Assembly: GCA_027924585.1 (NCBI GenBank)
Contig: BSBM01000007.1
Span: 9,701,501 to 9,765,500, forward strand
Length of the DNA: 64,000 nt
From: Larix kaempferi
Lineage: Eukaryota > Streptophyta > Pinopsida > Pinales > Pinaceae
Reading direction: 5' to 3'
Positions 1-12,074 of this stretch are shown here, one piece after another; position 1 is the stretch's first letter, and each line of letters starts with the position of its first letter. The notes under the pieces were generated by a model. That model made no database searches and had not been told where the DNA came from. It worked only from the letters and a program-made list of their open reading frames with translations. Position numbers and translations under genes: made by a program.

Positions 1-200
1 CTTCATTCATTGTGGTAGCTGGGCTTTCCACTCAGCTACCTTCATTCTCTTCTGACATGCACGCGAGCTCCGTGATTTCCAGTCCGTAATCTACGCTGAG
101 ATTATCCATCTGGCACCGTACTGCGCACCGTCTGCTTCTGTCCCAAAATTGGCGCTTATTCAAAATTTAGCACTTTCTCTTCCATACTTGTGCTTTTTCC

Positions 201-1819
201 TCAAAATTCGCAGCTTTTACCATAGCTGCGGCCTTGGCTCCAACAGCCACTATTAAGATAATCTTGAAATAAGGGGCAATGTTCTCTAGTGTGGCCCTCC
301 CCTTTGCATCTTATGCACCAAACTGCATGTCTTTGTTCATGTCTCTGTTCTTTTCCATTTTTCATACCTTTTAATTCTAATGTCAAGGTAGCCAACTGGT
401 TCTGGATCTGTATCATCCCAGAACTACTTTCTCCAATTGGTGAGGCTTCCAACTTCATTGCGATCTCCAAGGCCTCTGCTTGAGATACAACCTTCTATTA
501 CATTAGTGGTTGTCTGATATGGGGCAACAATGCAGCAATGAACCATTCTTGATGATATTGCGGAGCTATAACAAAGCTCACTTGGTCCAACAATGTTTTG
601 AATTTTTGGTCGAATTCCCATACCAATTCAGTAGGTTTCTGCTTGATTTCTTTCAACTTTGTTATGCACTATGATTCTGATTTGGGCTTCTTAAACTCTG
701 CTGCAATCGTGGTCTTGATGTCTGCTAAGGTTCTCGGTTGTGCTTGAGAATACTTCATAAACCAATGCAGTGCTCTATCTCTAAAAGTAGTGATGAGCTA
801 CGCTATTTTTATAGCATCATCTGTAACTTGCTTGACACTCCACATGGCTTCGCATAGAAACCAGTGTTGATCAGGGTCTTCCTGACCAGGTCCTTTGAAT
901 ATCGGCAGTTTTATATCATTATCTGACATTCTTCTTCTAGATTGTGTACTGTTTTGGGAATGATTCCCTGCGATAAAGGTAGACACAGGTTACTAGCTTG
1001 TGCTAGGGATAGTATTCTGCGGAATGGGCTGAGTCGTAGTGTTATGAGTACTCGCTCCTGCGGTGTTACTAGTATTGTTAATCTATCGGATGGGTTGCGT
1101 GATGCTCGTGGTGGGTGTGTTCTAGACTGATGGATTTTGAGGTGTAATATGCTGGATTGTGGCTGATAACTGAGTGTTCGTATTATTGAGGTCACATGGA
1201 ATTTCGGTATCTATACGGTTTCTAGATTGTCTGGGATACTTTTCATTAGTAAGCTTATATCTCTTTCCACTTCTCAAAGTATGGTTTTCTTCGTCAGAAT
1301 CAATGTGTGTATTCTCTACCATGACAGATTTAGAATTATTGTTGCATTCTTAAAACACCTTTCTCAGCTAAAAGAATTTTAATGTATAGACTGAGGTTTT
1401 TCAGGAACTTACCTCTGAATCCTTCGAAAAAGTATGCTTCAGCTTGGCTGTAGGACTTCAGCATATCTACAACAAACTCGATCACAAATACTTCTAGTAT
1501 GCTATCAACCCAGAAGTCAATTGCTCACGACAGTGGGTTGTTGATTGCTTTGAGGTGTGTAGTAAGCTCTGGAGTCCACTGCGTAGGTACTCTGCCTTGG
1601 GAACAATTCTTTCTTTCTGCAAGGCGCGATATCCACTCGTGGAGCTCGTTTGGAAAAGACGCCCAGAACATTTCGTGGATATCCTTCCACAAGTATCTGT
1701 TTCAACCACTCTAAGTCAGATAGACGCGGATGGTTGTTTTCTTTCTTTGCGAAATCTCTTTCAATCTTATCACACCAAGCCCATATCTCTTTCTTATCTC
1801 GATGCCAACTGTTGGACAT
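201..1819 (-). pseudogene. gag: Decayed Ty3/gypsy gag (5' part of an element running off the left edge)
   Basis: Minus-strand gag of an LTR retrotransposon, the capsid and nucleocapsid polyprotein that packages element RNA. Read 5' to 3' on the minus strand, an upstream open stretch (1819-1517) with no recognised domain is followed at about 990-800 by a capsid-start-like segment (motif KLPIFKGPGQEDPDQHW). Gag-like stretches in shifting frames at about 800-480 include ALHWFMKYSQAQ and QEWFIAALLPHI. A CCHC zinc knuckle, C-IR-C-KGEG-H-TREH-C, lies near 300. Several stops and frameshifts break the frame, so it is not functional. Protease and pol would lie left of position 1 and are not in the window. 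The lineage within Ty3/gypsy is not resolved. No convincing primer site or 5' LTR was found to the right. Confidence 0.7.
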
Positions 1820-3569
1820 TACTTTTCTGAATACACTATCGCATCATTGGTCTTAGCGCAGCAACGAAACCATTTTTTGGTCTTCCTTTCTGATCTAGAG
1901 GTTTTCTAATGTAGACCCAGGTACTTCGCAGTGCAAGATACAAACAAAACCCCTATTCACTAGCCCTTTCGGCAACAGGCTGCAAGCAGCCTGAGGTCTC
2001 ACCCGAGGCGAAGCTGAGGGGATGGTTGCAGAAGCAGGTTTCCACAACCTTGTGATGTAAATGTTTCAACCAATTAATGCGCAGCGCAGTGATAGACTGC
2101 ATGCTGCGGTTAGTGACTGGGTAAGGTATTCTACTCTGCATTGAATGCCGCAACGAGCAAGGATGCTTGTGCACCCAGCGCATTCACTGACTATGTACTG
2201 GGATTACTTCCACTCTGCGACGATAAGTTATCAACAGCTTATCGCACAACACTTCTTATGGATCGACACATCAACTAGACCGCGCGATCATTTATAAGGC
2301 CTAATCACTTCTATTCAATCTTATTGGATAATCCTTAATCATTCATCTTTACTTATACTGATAAACATCATAACTTATGCAAATGAGTAAGATGCGCGGT
2401 GCTGTGTGCTTTGGTATCGCGATTCAACCTTAACAATTAACTATGTGGTTATCTCATAGATCCATTCATTCGAGGACTTATAGGTGCTTGATTGTTAACA
2501 TTCATCCATACATGAACTACTAACATCTTATTTCATCCCTTCCGTAGTGAACATAGGTAAAGTAACATATATCAGATAACAGTAACTTTATGCATGCAGT
2601 GGAAGTAATTCAAGTAGAAATAATAGCAATCATACACAGCAATCACATAACACAAGATTTAATGTGGTTCACTCCTCCAGATGGGAAGCTACGTCCACAA
2701 CAAACTGTTGTTTATTATCTTAGGAAAGGGTACAATAGTTCTTCACCTGTGCACTCAGCTGCAGATGTTCTTCTTCCTCAAAATTAGGTCTCTGTGCACT
2801 CAGCTACAGAGCCTTTACAATAGCTTTTGCTAAAAAATCCTAACAATATTCAACAATACCCAAGTACAAAATTAGTAACCCTTTCCCATACAAAAAATGC
2901 CTTTTTTTATAGATCATGCCCGTAGGTCATGTCTTTACATTACCAAGGCAAAACGCTTAGGTTTACAAAACTGTCGCGATTTTCCCAAAACCGGACTACT
3001 GGTATCTAGCATCGGATCTTCTATCACGCGTGTGCCAACATGTTGTTTCCGCCAAGTTGTTCCTTCTTTCATGGCCTTAGATGATTGGTTCAAGTAGTAG
3101 TAATCCTCTGTTTGTGTGATCAGTCACCTACCTCCCGATCTGCACCTACCCACTGCTTGGTAATTATTGACGATCTTTGCCAAAAATAGGTCTTCTGTGA
3201 CCTACCCAAAATAACTGCCATCATCCATCCATGCTCTACTCAACTGTATCTCCGTCGATGTGGCACATCGCAGCGTTGTAATCCTCATGGCACCAACATT
3301 GCAGTTCTTCCGACAGTGCGCTGCGCGCAACATCGCAGCATACCAAAACTGTGTTGCGCTTCTCCTCGCGGCTTTCAAAACTGATTTTTCACAAAAAGTC
3401 TCCATCCATGCTGCGCTCAGCTTCGTAGTTCCCAAAAACTTAATGTGTTCAAAATCTGACCCCCTTGGGCCAGGCCCAACAATACTTGGGAATTGGAAAG
3501 TAATATGTGGGAGGCATATCCAATTATGTTTCAGGATGATATGTAACACCAACAACGGTGTTAATTTCT
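1820..3569. other. Unassigned sequence, no gene seen
   Basis: No coding motif is recognised on either strand. By position it could hold the leader and 5' LTR of the minus-strand gag element, but I found no matching TG...CA pair with a primer site. The last 300 bases contain an open frame on the plus strand (3260-3571) without recognisable domains, which ends next to the polypurine tract at 3570. It may be the 3' end of a plus-strand element. This stretch is probably old retrotransposon sequence. Confidence 0.4.
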
Positions 3570-3582
3570 AAGGGGAGGTGTA
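3570..3582 (+). other. Putative polypurine tract
   Basis: The purine run AAGGGGAGGTGTA stands directly before a TGTAATAC terminus, as expected for the plus-strand primer next to a 3' LTR. Similar tracts precede the other LTRs in this window. Confidence 0.45.
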
Positions 3583-4434
3583 TGTAATACATTGAAGAAC
3601 CCAAATAATTATTTTTATTAAAGACTATATGTTATTATTCGATTTGACATTATTGACCAAGTGAGGTCAAGACATTTGTAAATAAATTATTATTCTTAAA
3701 TTATTAAATAGCTGAGGGCATCAAAACTGAAATAGTTGTTGAAGAGTGTTTGCTCCCATAAGGAGGAATGACAAGTGTCAGATACAAAGGCCCAAGTGGC
3801 AAGGAGGTTTATTAAATAAATCAATGATACAGGGGGCATCTTCCCTATAAATCAGGTTGAGACTCCTGTTGGAGCAGTTACAAGCAGGTGGCTCATAAAT
3901 GACCTAAGTCCTAGGAAAATACTATAAGTCTGATCCCATCGAATGAGTAGGAGGCTGGTGATGGAGGGGAAACTTGAGTTATTCTATGCAAGAGTGCGTG
4001 ATGACCAGTGCAAGCGAGCATTGTGAGTAGTCTTCGTCCTTGTGTTTTAGTGAACATGATCAAGGGTTTCAGAACAAGTAGTTTGGTTGTTTTGGAAGTT
4101 TGGTTGAGAGGAACATCGACCTTCAGTTTTGATTTTCATTAGCTGGTTTAGGTTTTATTCAATTGTTATTGCTATTCTGGAAATATTGTTTATATGTCTG
4201 ATGTTGTTGTAATATTCTTTATGCATACTTATACTTAGATTTTCATGCAACAGATTATTTATTAATGTAGTTTCTAGTTCATATTTACATTTTAAAGACC
4301 CATAGATTTCAAACATTAAATATGTTTCTTGCTGAAAGGTTAAATCTTAATTCTAAACCCTATGAGTCTAGTAACGTACTATAATTATTTTTCTATGTCT
4401 TAAACTGATTTAGATAACAGATCCACAATTTACA
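3583..4434 (+). repeat. Probable LTR (3' LTR or solo LTR), plus orientation
   Basis: The stretch starts TGTAATAC after a polypurine tract and ends ATTTACA, giving near-matching inverted termini. A TATA-like CTATAAATCA lies near 3846. No second copy of this LTR was seen in the window and no primer site follows position 4434, so it would be a 3' or solo LTR. The right boundary is less certain than the left. Confidence 0.45.
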
Positions 4435-4479
4435 CAATCAGAAAGAATCTTTCTAGAGAACCCATTGAGACCCACAACT

Positions 4480-5060
4480 CGTAACTCGCAATTTGCAATG
4501 CGAAAGTCGGGAATGCGGAAGCGTTAAAAATTCAGCCTTGTTTTTGAAGGCCCCGCAACCCTCAATACACAATGCAGAAGTCGGTAACGCGAAAGTGCTA
4601 AAACACATAACTAAAGGATCTGTAACCTGCAATCCATTATGCGGAAGTCGGGAATGTGGAAGTGTTAAAGAACTTAGCCTTGTAAATGAAGGACCTACAA
4701 ACCGCAATCCGCTATGCGGAAGTTGAGAATGCAGAAGCGCTAAAAAAAACTCAATCTTGTAAATGAAGAACCCTCATCCTGCAATCCGCAATGTGGAAGT
4801 CGAGAATGCATAAGTGTTAAAAAATCAACCTTGTAAATGAAGAACCCACAACCCGCAGTCCGCAATGCAGAAGTCGGGTTGTGGGTCATCCATTTACAAG
4901 GTTGAGTTGTTTAACGACAATTTGGAATGTGGAAGTCAGGAATGAGGAAGTGCTAAAAATCAACCTTTTAACTGAATTCCTTGCAACCCACAATCCACAA
5001 TGCGGAAGTCGGGAATGCAGAAGCGGTAGAAATCAACCATATAATTTAGAAGTCCCGCAA
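4480..5060. repeat. Degenerate tandem repeat array, about 62-78 bp units
   Basis: The core GCGGAAGTCGGGAATGCGG and variants recur about eight times (near 4500, 4577, 4642, 4715, 4793, 4868, 4930 and 4999). They are separated by AAATGAAGAACC-type linkers. Unit length varies from about 62 to 78 bases. One unit is inverted relative to its neighbour and forms the hairpin at 4825-4905. No coding function is apparent. Confidence 0.75.
4825..4905. repeat. Hairpin formed by inverted repeat units
   Basis: The left arm 4825-4855 and right arm 4875-4905 are 31 bases each and complementary with about three mismatches, around a 19-base loop. The arms are part of the surrounding repeat unit, so the structure probably arose by inversion of one unit. 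Confidence 0.8.
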
Positions 5061-7366
5061 TCCAATTGCGGAGGTCAGATTAGTGATATAGAGAAGTGAA
5101 TAGGGAAGTGGTTTGAGAATGTGGCATCACCCAGAACCTACATAGCTACCTCCACTATAGTTGGAAACAAATGAGTTATGTTTACACAAAAACATGCATT
5201 CCAACCTCTTCAAGGATCTCTTATTTACCTTCTAATAATTAAACCAAGTAAACCATAACTTAAATGAATATTTTCCCCTAAATTTATTGGGATCATATAT
5301 CCCAAACCTAGATTTGAGACCATTCTAGGAACTTTTCCTCCCATGTAACTCTTATAGATATCAAAATTTCCTCGTCCTCATGCACATATACCATATTGAA
5401 GTTCCCACAAATTGGAAAGTGGGATTCCAAGAACTCATCCTTCAAACATCCCCGAAATATGGTATGTTCCTCTATATCATTAGATACATATGTTGTATAA
5501 GCCCAAAATATGAGTATCCAAGTTCAAAAAGTCCAAACCAATCTCTAAGAGGGCTCAACTCCCCATCTTAAGACAACTGAAATTAGATGGGGGTGGTCCA
5601 ACATTTCTAGGATGTCCTTATCCTCAGCATGGTTTGTTTTGTAGATAGTAGTACTTGGACACATAACATTCAAAGTAGTGATAAGCTAAAAACCAATAAT
5701 TTTAACTTATTGAGGACAAAAAACCCAAGATCTTAAAGACATCCCTTGTTCTATAGACCAGCATTTTTGTATCCATGTTGCTACCATCCTTAGGAAATTA
5801 TAGCAATAAATCCAATATTATCTCCATCAAGGTTCTCACCTAGTTTGACCAGGATTGTGCATGAATTCAAGTAATATTTGAGTATTCTTTTAAGTGAGGA
5901 TACTTCTTGAGTAGATTCTAGATATACAACTAAATTCTAGAAATTGTAATGGAAACTTTTTTTTAACTATTCAGAAAGTTATGGTCTTTTTCTTTTCCTT
6001 TTTCCTTTTTTTTCCTTTATTTTCAACAATACAATGTAAGTGAGAATCACTAAGATCTAGTACCAACTTGAAGCATCCTTACTCCAAAATGAAATAACAT
6101 CAACAATAATAAGTAATAAAATGGAATAAACAATATAAAAGACAAAGGATTGGGGGCACGTACACTCCTAGGGGTGGATTAAACCTACAAATCCTAAAAG
6201 ATGGAGGAAGACATATCCATATAAAAAGATACTCATATGCGTAATAAGTTTGTATTGATAATAGCACTTATTGAATACATGTGGTGGCATAGGCCTTTAA
6301 ATGCAACTCTCATAATGTCACTTATCCACTAACATAGTGGTGACTAATTAATTTATCAATGATGACTCATTAATAATCTTAGCTAACTTAATCATGGGCA
6401 TTAATGAGCTTACAAACAAAATACCTCTTGTAGAAGATATGTTGTGTATAGATACACAACAACCACTTTGTTGTAAGCATTTAAAGATGATTTGAACATG
6501 TCCTCCAAGGTTGTTTTTATCCTAAGGAGCTAATTAGACATGATTTTGTGTAGATTGGGTACTAAGAATAATGTGGGTTCTCACTAGGCCATAAGAAAGC
6601 AATCCTAAATTTTATGATTTGGGTTTGGTAACAAAAACATGTGTTGGGAAAATTGATGTATCTCATGAATTGCCTTAACATCTAATTGTCCCCTCTCATA
6701 TGAGGATGATTTTTTTTTAAATATTTTAACATATTGACTTTCAAACAAACCCTTTATTAGGGTCTAGCATTAAAAAAGTGAGGTAGTTCATGGCAAATAA
6801 AAACCTCATAGATGAACTTTAGGAAGGGTAACAATTTCATGGAAACTTACATAAGTACTCAAACCATATAAGAGGAGATATATGGGTTGTTTAATCTAAA
6901 AAAAAATCCTTCAACCCACATTAAGAAACTGATAAGGGTATTCCTATAAACCTAATTGCTTTTGTGAGGAGCAATGGAAATACCACCTGATTCCTTGAGA
7001 AAGGAAGAAGCAATCTTTAGTTAGCCTTTGGGTGTTGACACAATGGAATCCATGTGACTCCCATGTCTTTTATCATAGCCTTTGGAGGCACCTAAGTAGT
7101 GTATGCTTTTAAATTAAAGTTAGACATTTTTGGCATATTCAATAACAATAATATCAATGGGTGTTTTATTGGGGGGTTTTCATTACTCGTTGCACCGAGA
7201 ATAGAGAGGTTCCCTACAACCTAGTATGGGGAAGATGTTGTCACGTTACGTTACGTAATGTAACATTCACAAGAATAGAAAGTAATTAAATTTTTTTATG
7301 TTGGGTCATAACTTTAAAAAATTTAAAGAAATTCATGTCGGCTCATAAAATAAAATAAAATCAAAA
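5061..7366. other. Unassigned AT-rich sequence, no gene seen
   Basis: No open frame with a recognisable domain, no LTR ends and no RNA gene were seen. A near-palindrome, GTTACGTTACGTAATGTAAC, lies near 7241-7260. Confidence 0.5.
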
Positions 7367-7545
7367 CCAACATAGATCCATCTTAAACTCGGATCTATTA
7401 AAGCATCGAGAGGGATCTAATTTCTTGAGGTGTAATTTTTTTATCTTAAATTTTTTACATATCCATAAAAAAATTACACCTCCAAAAATCAGGATTCCTC
7501 TAGATGTTGCTTAATAAATCCGAGTTTAAGAAGGATCTATGCTGG
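7367..7545. repeat. Foldback element or hairpin with ~75-base arms
   Basis: The left arm (about 7367-7445) and right arm (about 7468-7545) are imperfect reverse complements with short indels. Matching blocks include CATAGATCC/GGATCTATG, CTTAAACTCGGAT/ATCCGAGTTTAAG and GGTGTAATTTTTTT/AAAAAAATTACACC. The loop is about 25 AT-rich bases. It could be a MITE or foldback transposon, or a precursor of a small RNA. No clear target-site duplication was identified. Confidence 0.75.
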
Positions 7546-8689
7546 TGGTAGACCTTCGAAATGAACTTTTGGGGTACCTTAGATAAGACCATTATCATTG
7601 TAATCACCAACAACATTGTTATTATGGAAGGACAATAAAAGTTGAATCAAATGATTTGGCATCAACCTTAGGTGTAGCCATAACAAGCTCCTGAGATTGT
7701 CGTGGAAAATTACAAGAAATTTTTTTTTAAAGCATGCCAAGCTAGATTGATGAGACCAACAACACTGGTGAAAGAAATAGATTGAGGACACATGGAAAAG
7801 CTCATTAAACCCCATCCCCCATCAGCAACCCATGTGCTCTTCCTCATAAATGCAACAAAAATGTTGAATTAGGTAAAAGAACTTTACTTTATGGAGTGGC
7901 CACTAGACATCACATGTGACCTAACTTTTAGTTGTACTAACTACTTGCTTGGCCTATTCGCATATATTTCCATTTGTTATTTGTGATGCCATTACGATTT
8001 GTTCTCTTTAATTTTAGACATGTAGTTTTTATTTTATTTTAATTTTAAATTGCATACCTCTGAAAGGTATTAAAGTTGTACCCACCAACTAGCACATATT
8101 ATTTAAAAACTCTTGAATATCGTACAATGAATTGAAGTCTTGAACAGCGAATGGGATCTGACCATGACAAGAGAGTGGCACACAATAGATGGTACTTTGA
8201 CATAAAAGGCATGCGACATTAGGGTAGGCCAATGGGCTAAAACCTTTTCATGATTAACTTACTTTATGCACCCCATATAGGTGCGTGCCATTAGAAAATT
8301 ACTTTGATTTCTTGTAACTGTACAATACATTGATTTATTGTCACAAGACAGTGCGACTGAAAAACCCAGTTTGGAAAGCAGTGCCCCCAAATGAGAATGG
8401 AACACTGTTCAAACAAAAGAGACAATTCAGGATGCCAGAATTATGACACTGCATGTTGTTTCCCTGTAGTAGTCCCATTGAACTTGAACTTGCAGGGATC
8501 ATGTCATGTGGTGGAAGACCAACTAGATCATGGGTTTCTCAAGGTGGGACCCCCCAAGTAACATTCTCTAGAAAAGGACGAAAGAAGTTTCGTATAGTTA
8601 GCATCATATGGCTATAAGATAATATTGTTAGCATGGACCCCACTCCCACATACAAACGCGCAGCAGGATTATTCTATTGAATGATGATA
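7546..8689. other. Unassigned AT-rich sequence, no gene seen
   Basis: Only short open frames without recognisable domains are present. I see no LTR, tRNA or repeat structure. Confidence 0.5.
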
Positions 8690-9640
8690 TGTCAATGTTC
8701 CTCACCACTCAGAGATTCGGTCCCCATGACAAAATTGCCCAAGTAAGGAAGGAGATCCGGAGATTCCAGTACTCTCAACCTTTCCCTTTTGTTTCTTTAC
8801 GAGATCTTCCCTACCCCATGGTGGCTTCGAGTGCTCGGCCGAGAATCTTCTAAGTATCCATTTTACAAGCTTAAAATAATAATAAAAACTGTTGCCAAGA
8901 CATTCGGGCGGCTTGACTCCGGTTCCCCATATAAAACCACGGTTAAAAAGGTCCGGTCCGACCGGTCCCTCACGTGACCCGGGCAGATAGGCCAAACCAT
9001 CGGGGACACCGCCCGCTTTCAACCGGGTTATCCGATTCCGGCAGGCGAATGATTGTGTGATGCAAGGGCCCCGGCCCCCGGGTAATGTTAATCGGTGGGC
9101 CCCACCCACATGGCTACGCAGTGCTGACGCCATGCCATGTGTCATCCAAACGCATTATGCGGCAGTGTCTGCGTACCAGCTCGGAAAGGAAACGGCCCGA
9201 CATGGATTTTCGCATTTTATCCGCTCGCCTCTTCTTCTGAGATGACTCCTCTCCCGCACGCGTTTGCTAATAATAATAATGAGAAGAAGAACAACACAAG
9301 GATTCTGTTCAAAAGCGACCGCTTTCGGCCACGTGGTCGGCGAGTAGATCCTCATTGTTGTGCTGACTGGATCGCCACATGGGCCCGCCAGTTGCCTAAA
9401 GGTCGAACAACTCCATTGACTCGTGCCCGCCGCGTGTTGATTTAGTTGGATTTTCGTTGGTCGGATTTTAGGCACGTGGTTGATCCAATTGAACACGTGG
9501 ACAATTCAGAAGACCGCAAGGATGTTACTTGATTAAATAGTTTAACACGGACGTCAAAGTTACGTTGCTTTCTTTCCTTTTTTTCTTTCCTTTTCTTATG
9601 TGTGGATTTGGTGAACCCCTTTGGTTGCCCAAGGAGAACA
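8690..9640. promoter_or_regulatory. GC-richer island with four CACGTG (G-box) sites
   Basis: Base composition changes sharply from the AT-rich surroundings. Palindromic CACGTG occurs at 8971-8976, 9330-9335, 9473-9478 and 9494-9499, the last two 21 bases apart. A TATAAAA lies at 8930-8936 on the plus strand and a GACGTCA near 9550. In plants, G-boxes are bZIP/bHLH binding sites and cluster in promoters. I infer a promoter or gene remnant. No gene that it would drive could be identified. Confidence 0.4.
8702..9145 (-). CDS. Hypothetical 147-residue ORF in the GC-rich island
   Basis: This is the longest open frame in the first 15 kb that is not part of an element: 147 codons from ATG at 9145 to a stop at 8702. 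The product is rich in Gly, Arg and Pro early on, with basic Lys residues near the C terminus. I recognise no domain, signal peptide or membrane segment. Three of the four CACGTG sites lie 185-355 bases upstream of the ATG on this strand, and a GATAAAAT lies near 9215. Stops are rarer by chance in GC-rich DNA, so it may not be a gene. Confidence 0.15.
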   Translation of the reverse strand: MTHGMASALRSHVGGAHRLTLPGGRGPCITQSFACRNRITRLKAGGVPDGLAYLPGSREGPVGPDLFNRGFIWGTGVKPPECLGNSFYYYFKLVKWILRRFSAEHSKPPWGREDLVKKQKGKVESTGISGSPSLLGQFCHGDRISEW

Positions 9641-9649
9641 TGCAAAGCT

Positions 9650-11025
9650 AATGTGTAACACCATGCAAAGCTACTCTACAAGTTACAAGTTAAAGATACT
9701 CTACAAGTTATGTTATTGAAATTATTAATAATGTTATTATTAAAATTAAGAAGGATGCTATCATATCAATTTAGAATCTGGATTTCAACCTAATCATATG
9801 TCATTGAAGTAAGACTCTATATAAATTATAAGCCAAAAATAATCCACAAGTTATGTCATTGAAATGATTGATAATGTTTTATTAATATTAAGAAAGATGT
9901 TATCATGTTAATTTAGGGATCCAGTATAATTATACGTCATTAAAATATACAATAGGATGGAAGTTACAAATTAAAGATAATCTACAAGTTATGTTATTGA
10001 AATTATTGATGATGTTATTATTAAAAATAAGAAGAATGATATCATGTTAATTTAGAGGTCTATACTTCAAAGTCAACTTTTAGATTGACAAAAAATTGTG
10101 ACTATGCATAATATCTTATAAATTATCTCGGTCTTACAGCTATTATGTATATAGAGTTAGTAAGAACACATGTGTACTTTGGTGTGAGTAATAATGCCTC
10201 ATAAACCATATTTTTCTCATAATGGTTATGTATGATGGCATTATTCACAACATGCATAAAATGATGACGTTAAAAACACACAATTTAGAAGGTGAATATT
10301 GATGTAAAACAAAAACTTAACACAGGGATATGTCACTATAGAAAATAGCCTTTCGCATACAACTGCAAGATAAAGAGAACCGACTTTTGATGTGGGTAAT
10401 CATGCCTAAACCATACTTATCTCATGATTGTTATGTATGTGGGGGGTTATTCACAGCTGCATGAATTGACAATGTTAACACTCACAATTTAGAATATGAG
10501 TATTGATGTAAAACAAGTCCCAACATAAGGATATGCCACTATACAAATAACCTTTCACATACAACTGCAAGTTAAAGTCAACCTACAATGCATGACATTG
10601 AAACAATTGATGATGTTAGTCAAGGGAAATTTTAGGAGTGAAATTTAGCCCATGGACTAATTTTCGAGGTTTTTTTCCAAAAAATATTTGTCATTTTCCT
10701 TTTTCTTTCCAATATGTTTTGCCCAAATTCCATAGTATTAAGAATATTTACTCTAAAAATTGCCAAAATAGTGCAAAAATTATATAAAACCCTTAGAATG
10801 ATGATAATTATTATTATTTTTAATAGAGCCAAACATTTAATGTTTGAAAATTTGGTAATTAGTCACAGATTCGTCAAAGTTTCTGCACTTAATAAAAGTA
10901 ACAGAGTGAGGGAGGATACTATCACATCAATTAAGGACTTGCACACCAATGTTAACATCTAGACCCATAAATATTTTGGTGTGGGTGATGTCTTTACGTC
11001 TCATAATTATTATGTATGTGGGATT

Positions 11026-11067
<42 letters not shown>

Positions 11068-11530
11068 TGAGTATTAATGTGGAACGAAACCTTAACAATG
11101 GGATGTGCAACTATAGCAAGAATCACTATAATGTCACATAGATAACAACCACAAGCCAAAGAAAACCCATAAGGCATGAAACAACAAGTGTCAGAGTGAC
11201 AGAAGATGCTATCACATTATTATGGAGACTTGCACTCTAAAGCCAGTGTTGAAATTGTCAAAGCTTTTGGTACAAATAATGATTTATAAATGATCTTTAT
11301 CTCATAATTGTTATGCATGTGGGATTATTCATTACACACACAAAAACCTAACAAGGATGCTAAAATATACACGCACAATGTAACAGATGAGTAATAATGT
11401 GAAATGAAATCCCGATATAGAGATATGTCATTGTAACAAAATATACATAAAAAGTTAAAATCAATGCCTAAAGCATGACACTAATACCATCAACAATGTT
11501 ATAATTGGAATGAAGGAGGATGCTATAACA
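9650..11530. repeat. Old degenerate tandem repeats with microsatellite
   Basis: Two motif groups recur. One has ACAAGTTATGTTATTGAAAT followed by a TGATGTTATTATTAA-like tail (near 9700, 9845, 9985; weaker near 10580 and 11470). The other has TTATGTATGTGGGATTATTC and a downstream GATATGTCACTATA-like block (near 10210, 10430, 11010, 11305). The copies are diverged and carry indels, consistent with an old satellite-like or internally duplicated element. No coding signal. Confidence 0.65.
11029..11065. repeat. (CA)n microsatellite, about 18 units
   Basis: An uninterrupted CA dinucleotide run lies inside one copy of the degenerate repeat. The other copies have only short CA runs at the same place, so the expansion happened after the duplication. 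Confidence 0.97.
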
Positions 11531-12074
11531 TCAACTCTGCGAGTTACATTCAAAAATTGGTTTTTGAATTGAATTTTATCATTTCCATCTAATAAGGTAA
11601 TAAGGTGTACAAACCGTTCAAAGAGTACTAATGCAAATCGAACTTTCAATTTTCTTCTTCTTTTGTTTTAGATTAAATAAAACCCTTTCTTAACATAAAG
11701 GAGAGTGTTGATGAGACTATTTTGGAGTTTCTTGAATAAAGCTTTCTACACCTGCCACTAAAGCAATGAAAAATGAATTGAGAATCAAACTTTCAATATG
11801 CAATTTAGTATATTGTACCATCCAACATGGTACCTTCCCTGCCCGATGATGGTGTCGCAAGCTGGCCATGAATCATTAGTATCCACTCATATATTCTCAC
11901 ATCTAGAAGACCATGTAAGAGCAAGATAGAATGTTGACATCTCCCTAGGAGTTAGAGGGGTTAAGCGATTGGATGAACAAACGACAAACAACAAGCGAGC
12001 ACAAACCTGAAAAAGTAGCACATCATTGAGCAATAAGGATGGGTTGTCTTTTCCCCTCTATTTTGTCCACACAT

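Noticed and set aside
3260-3571. 103-codon plus-strand open frame before the LTR at 3583
   Set aside because: No recognised motif. Its end close to the polypurine tract is suggestive of a pol C terminus, but nothing in the sequence confirms it.
7241-7260. Near-palindrome GTTACGTTACGTAATGTAAC as a binding site
   Set aside because: It is a single occurrence in AT-rich DNA with no associated gene or repeat, and is too weak to call.
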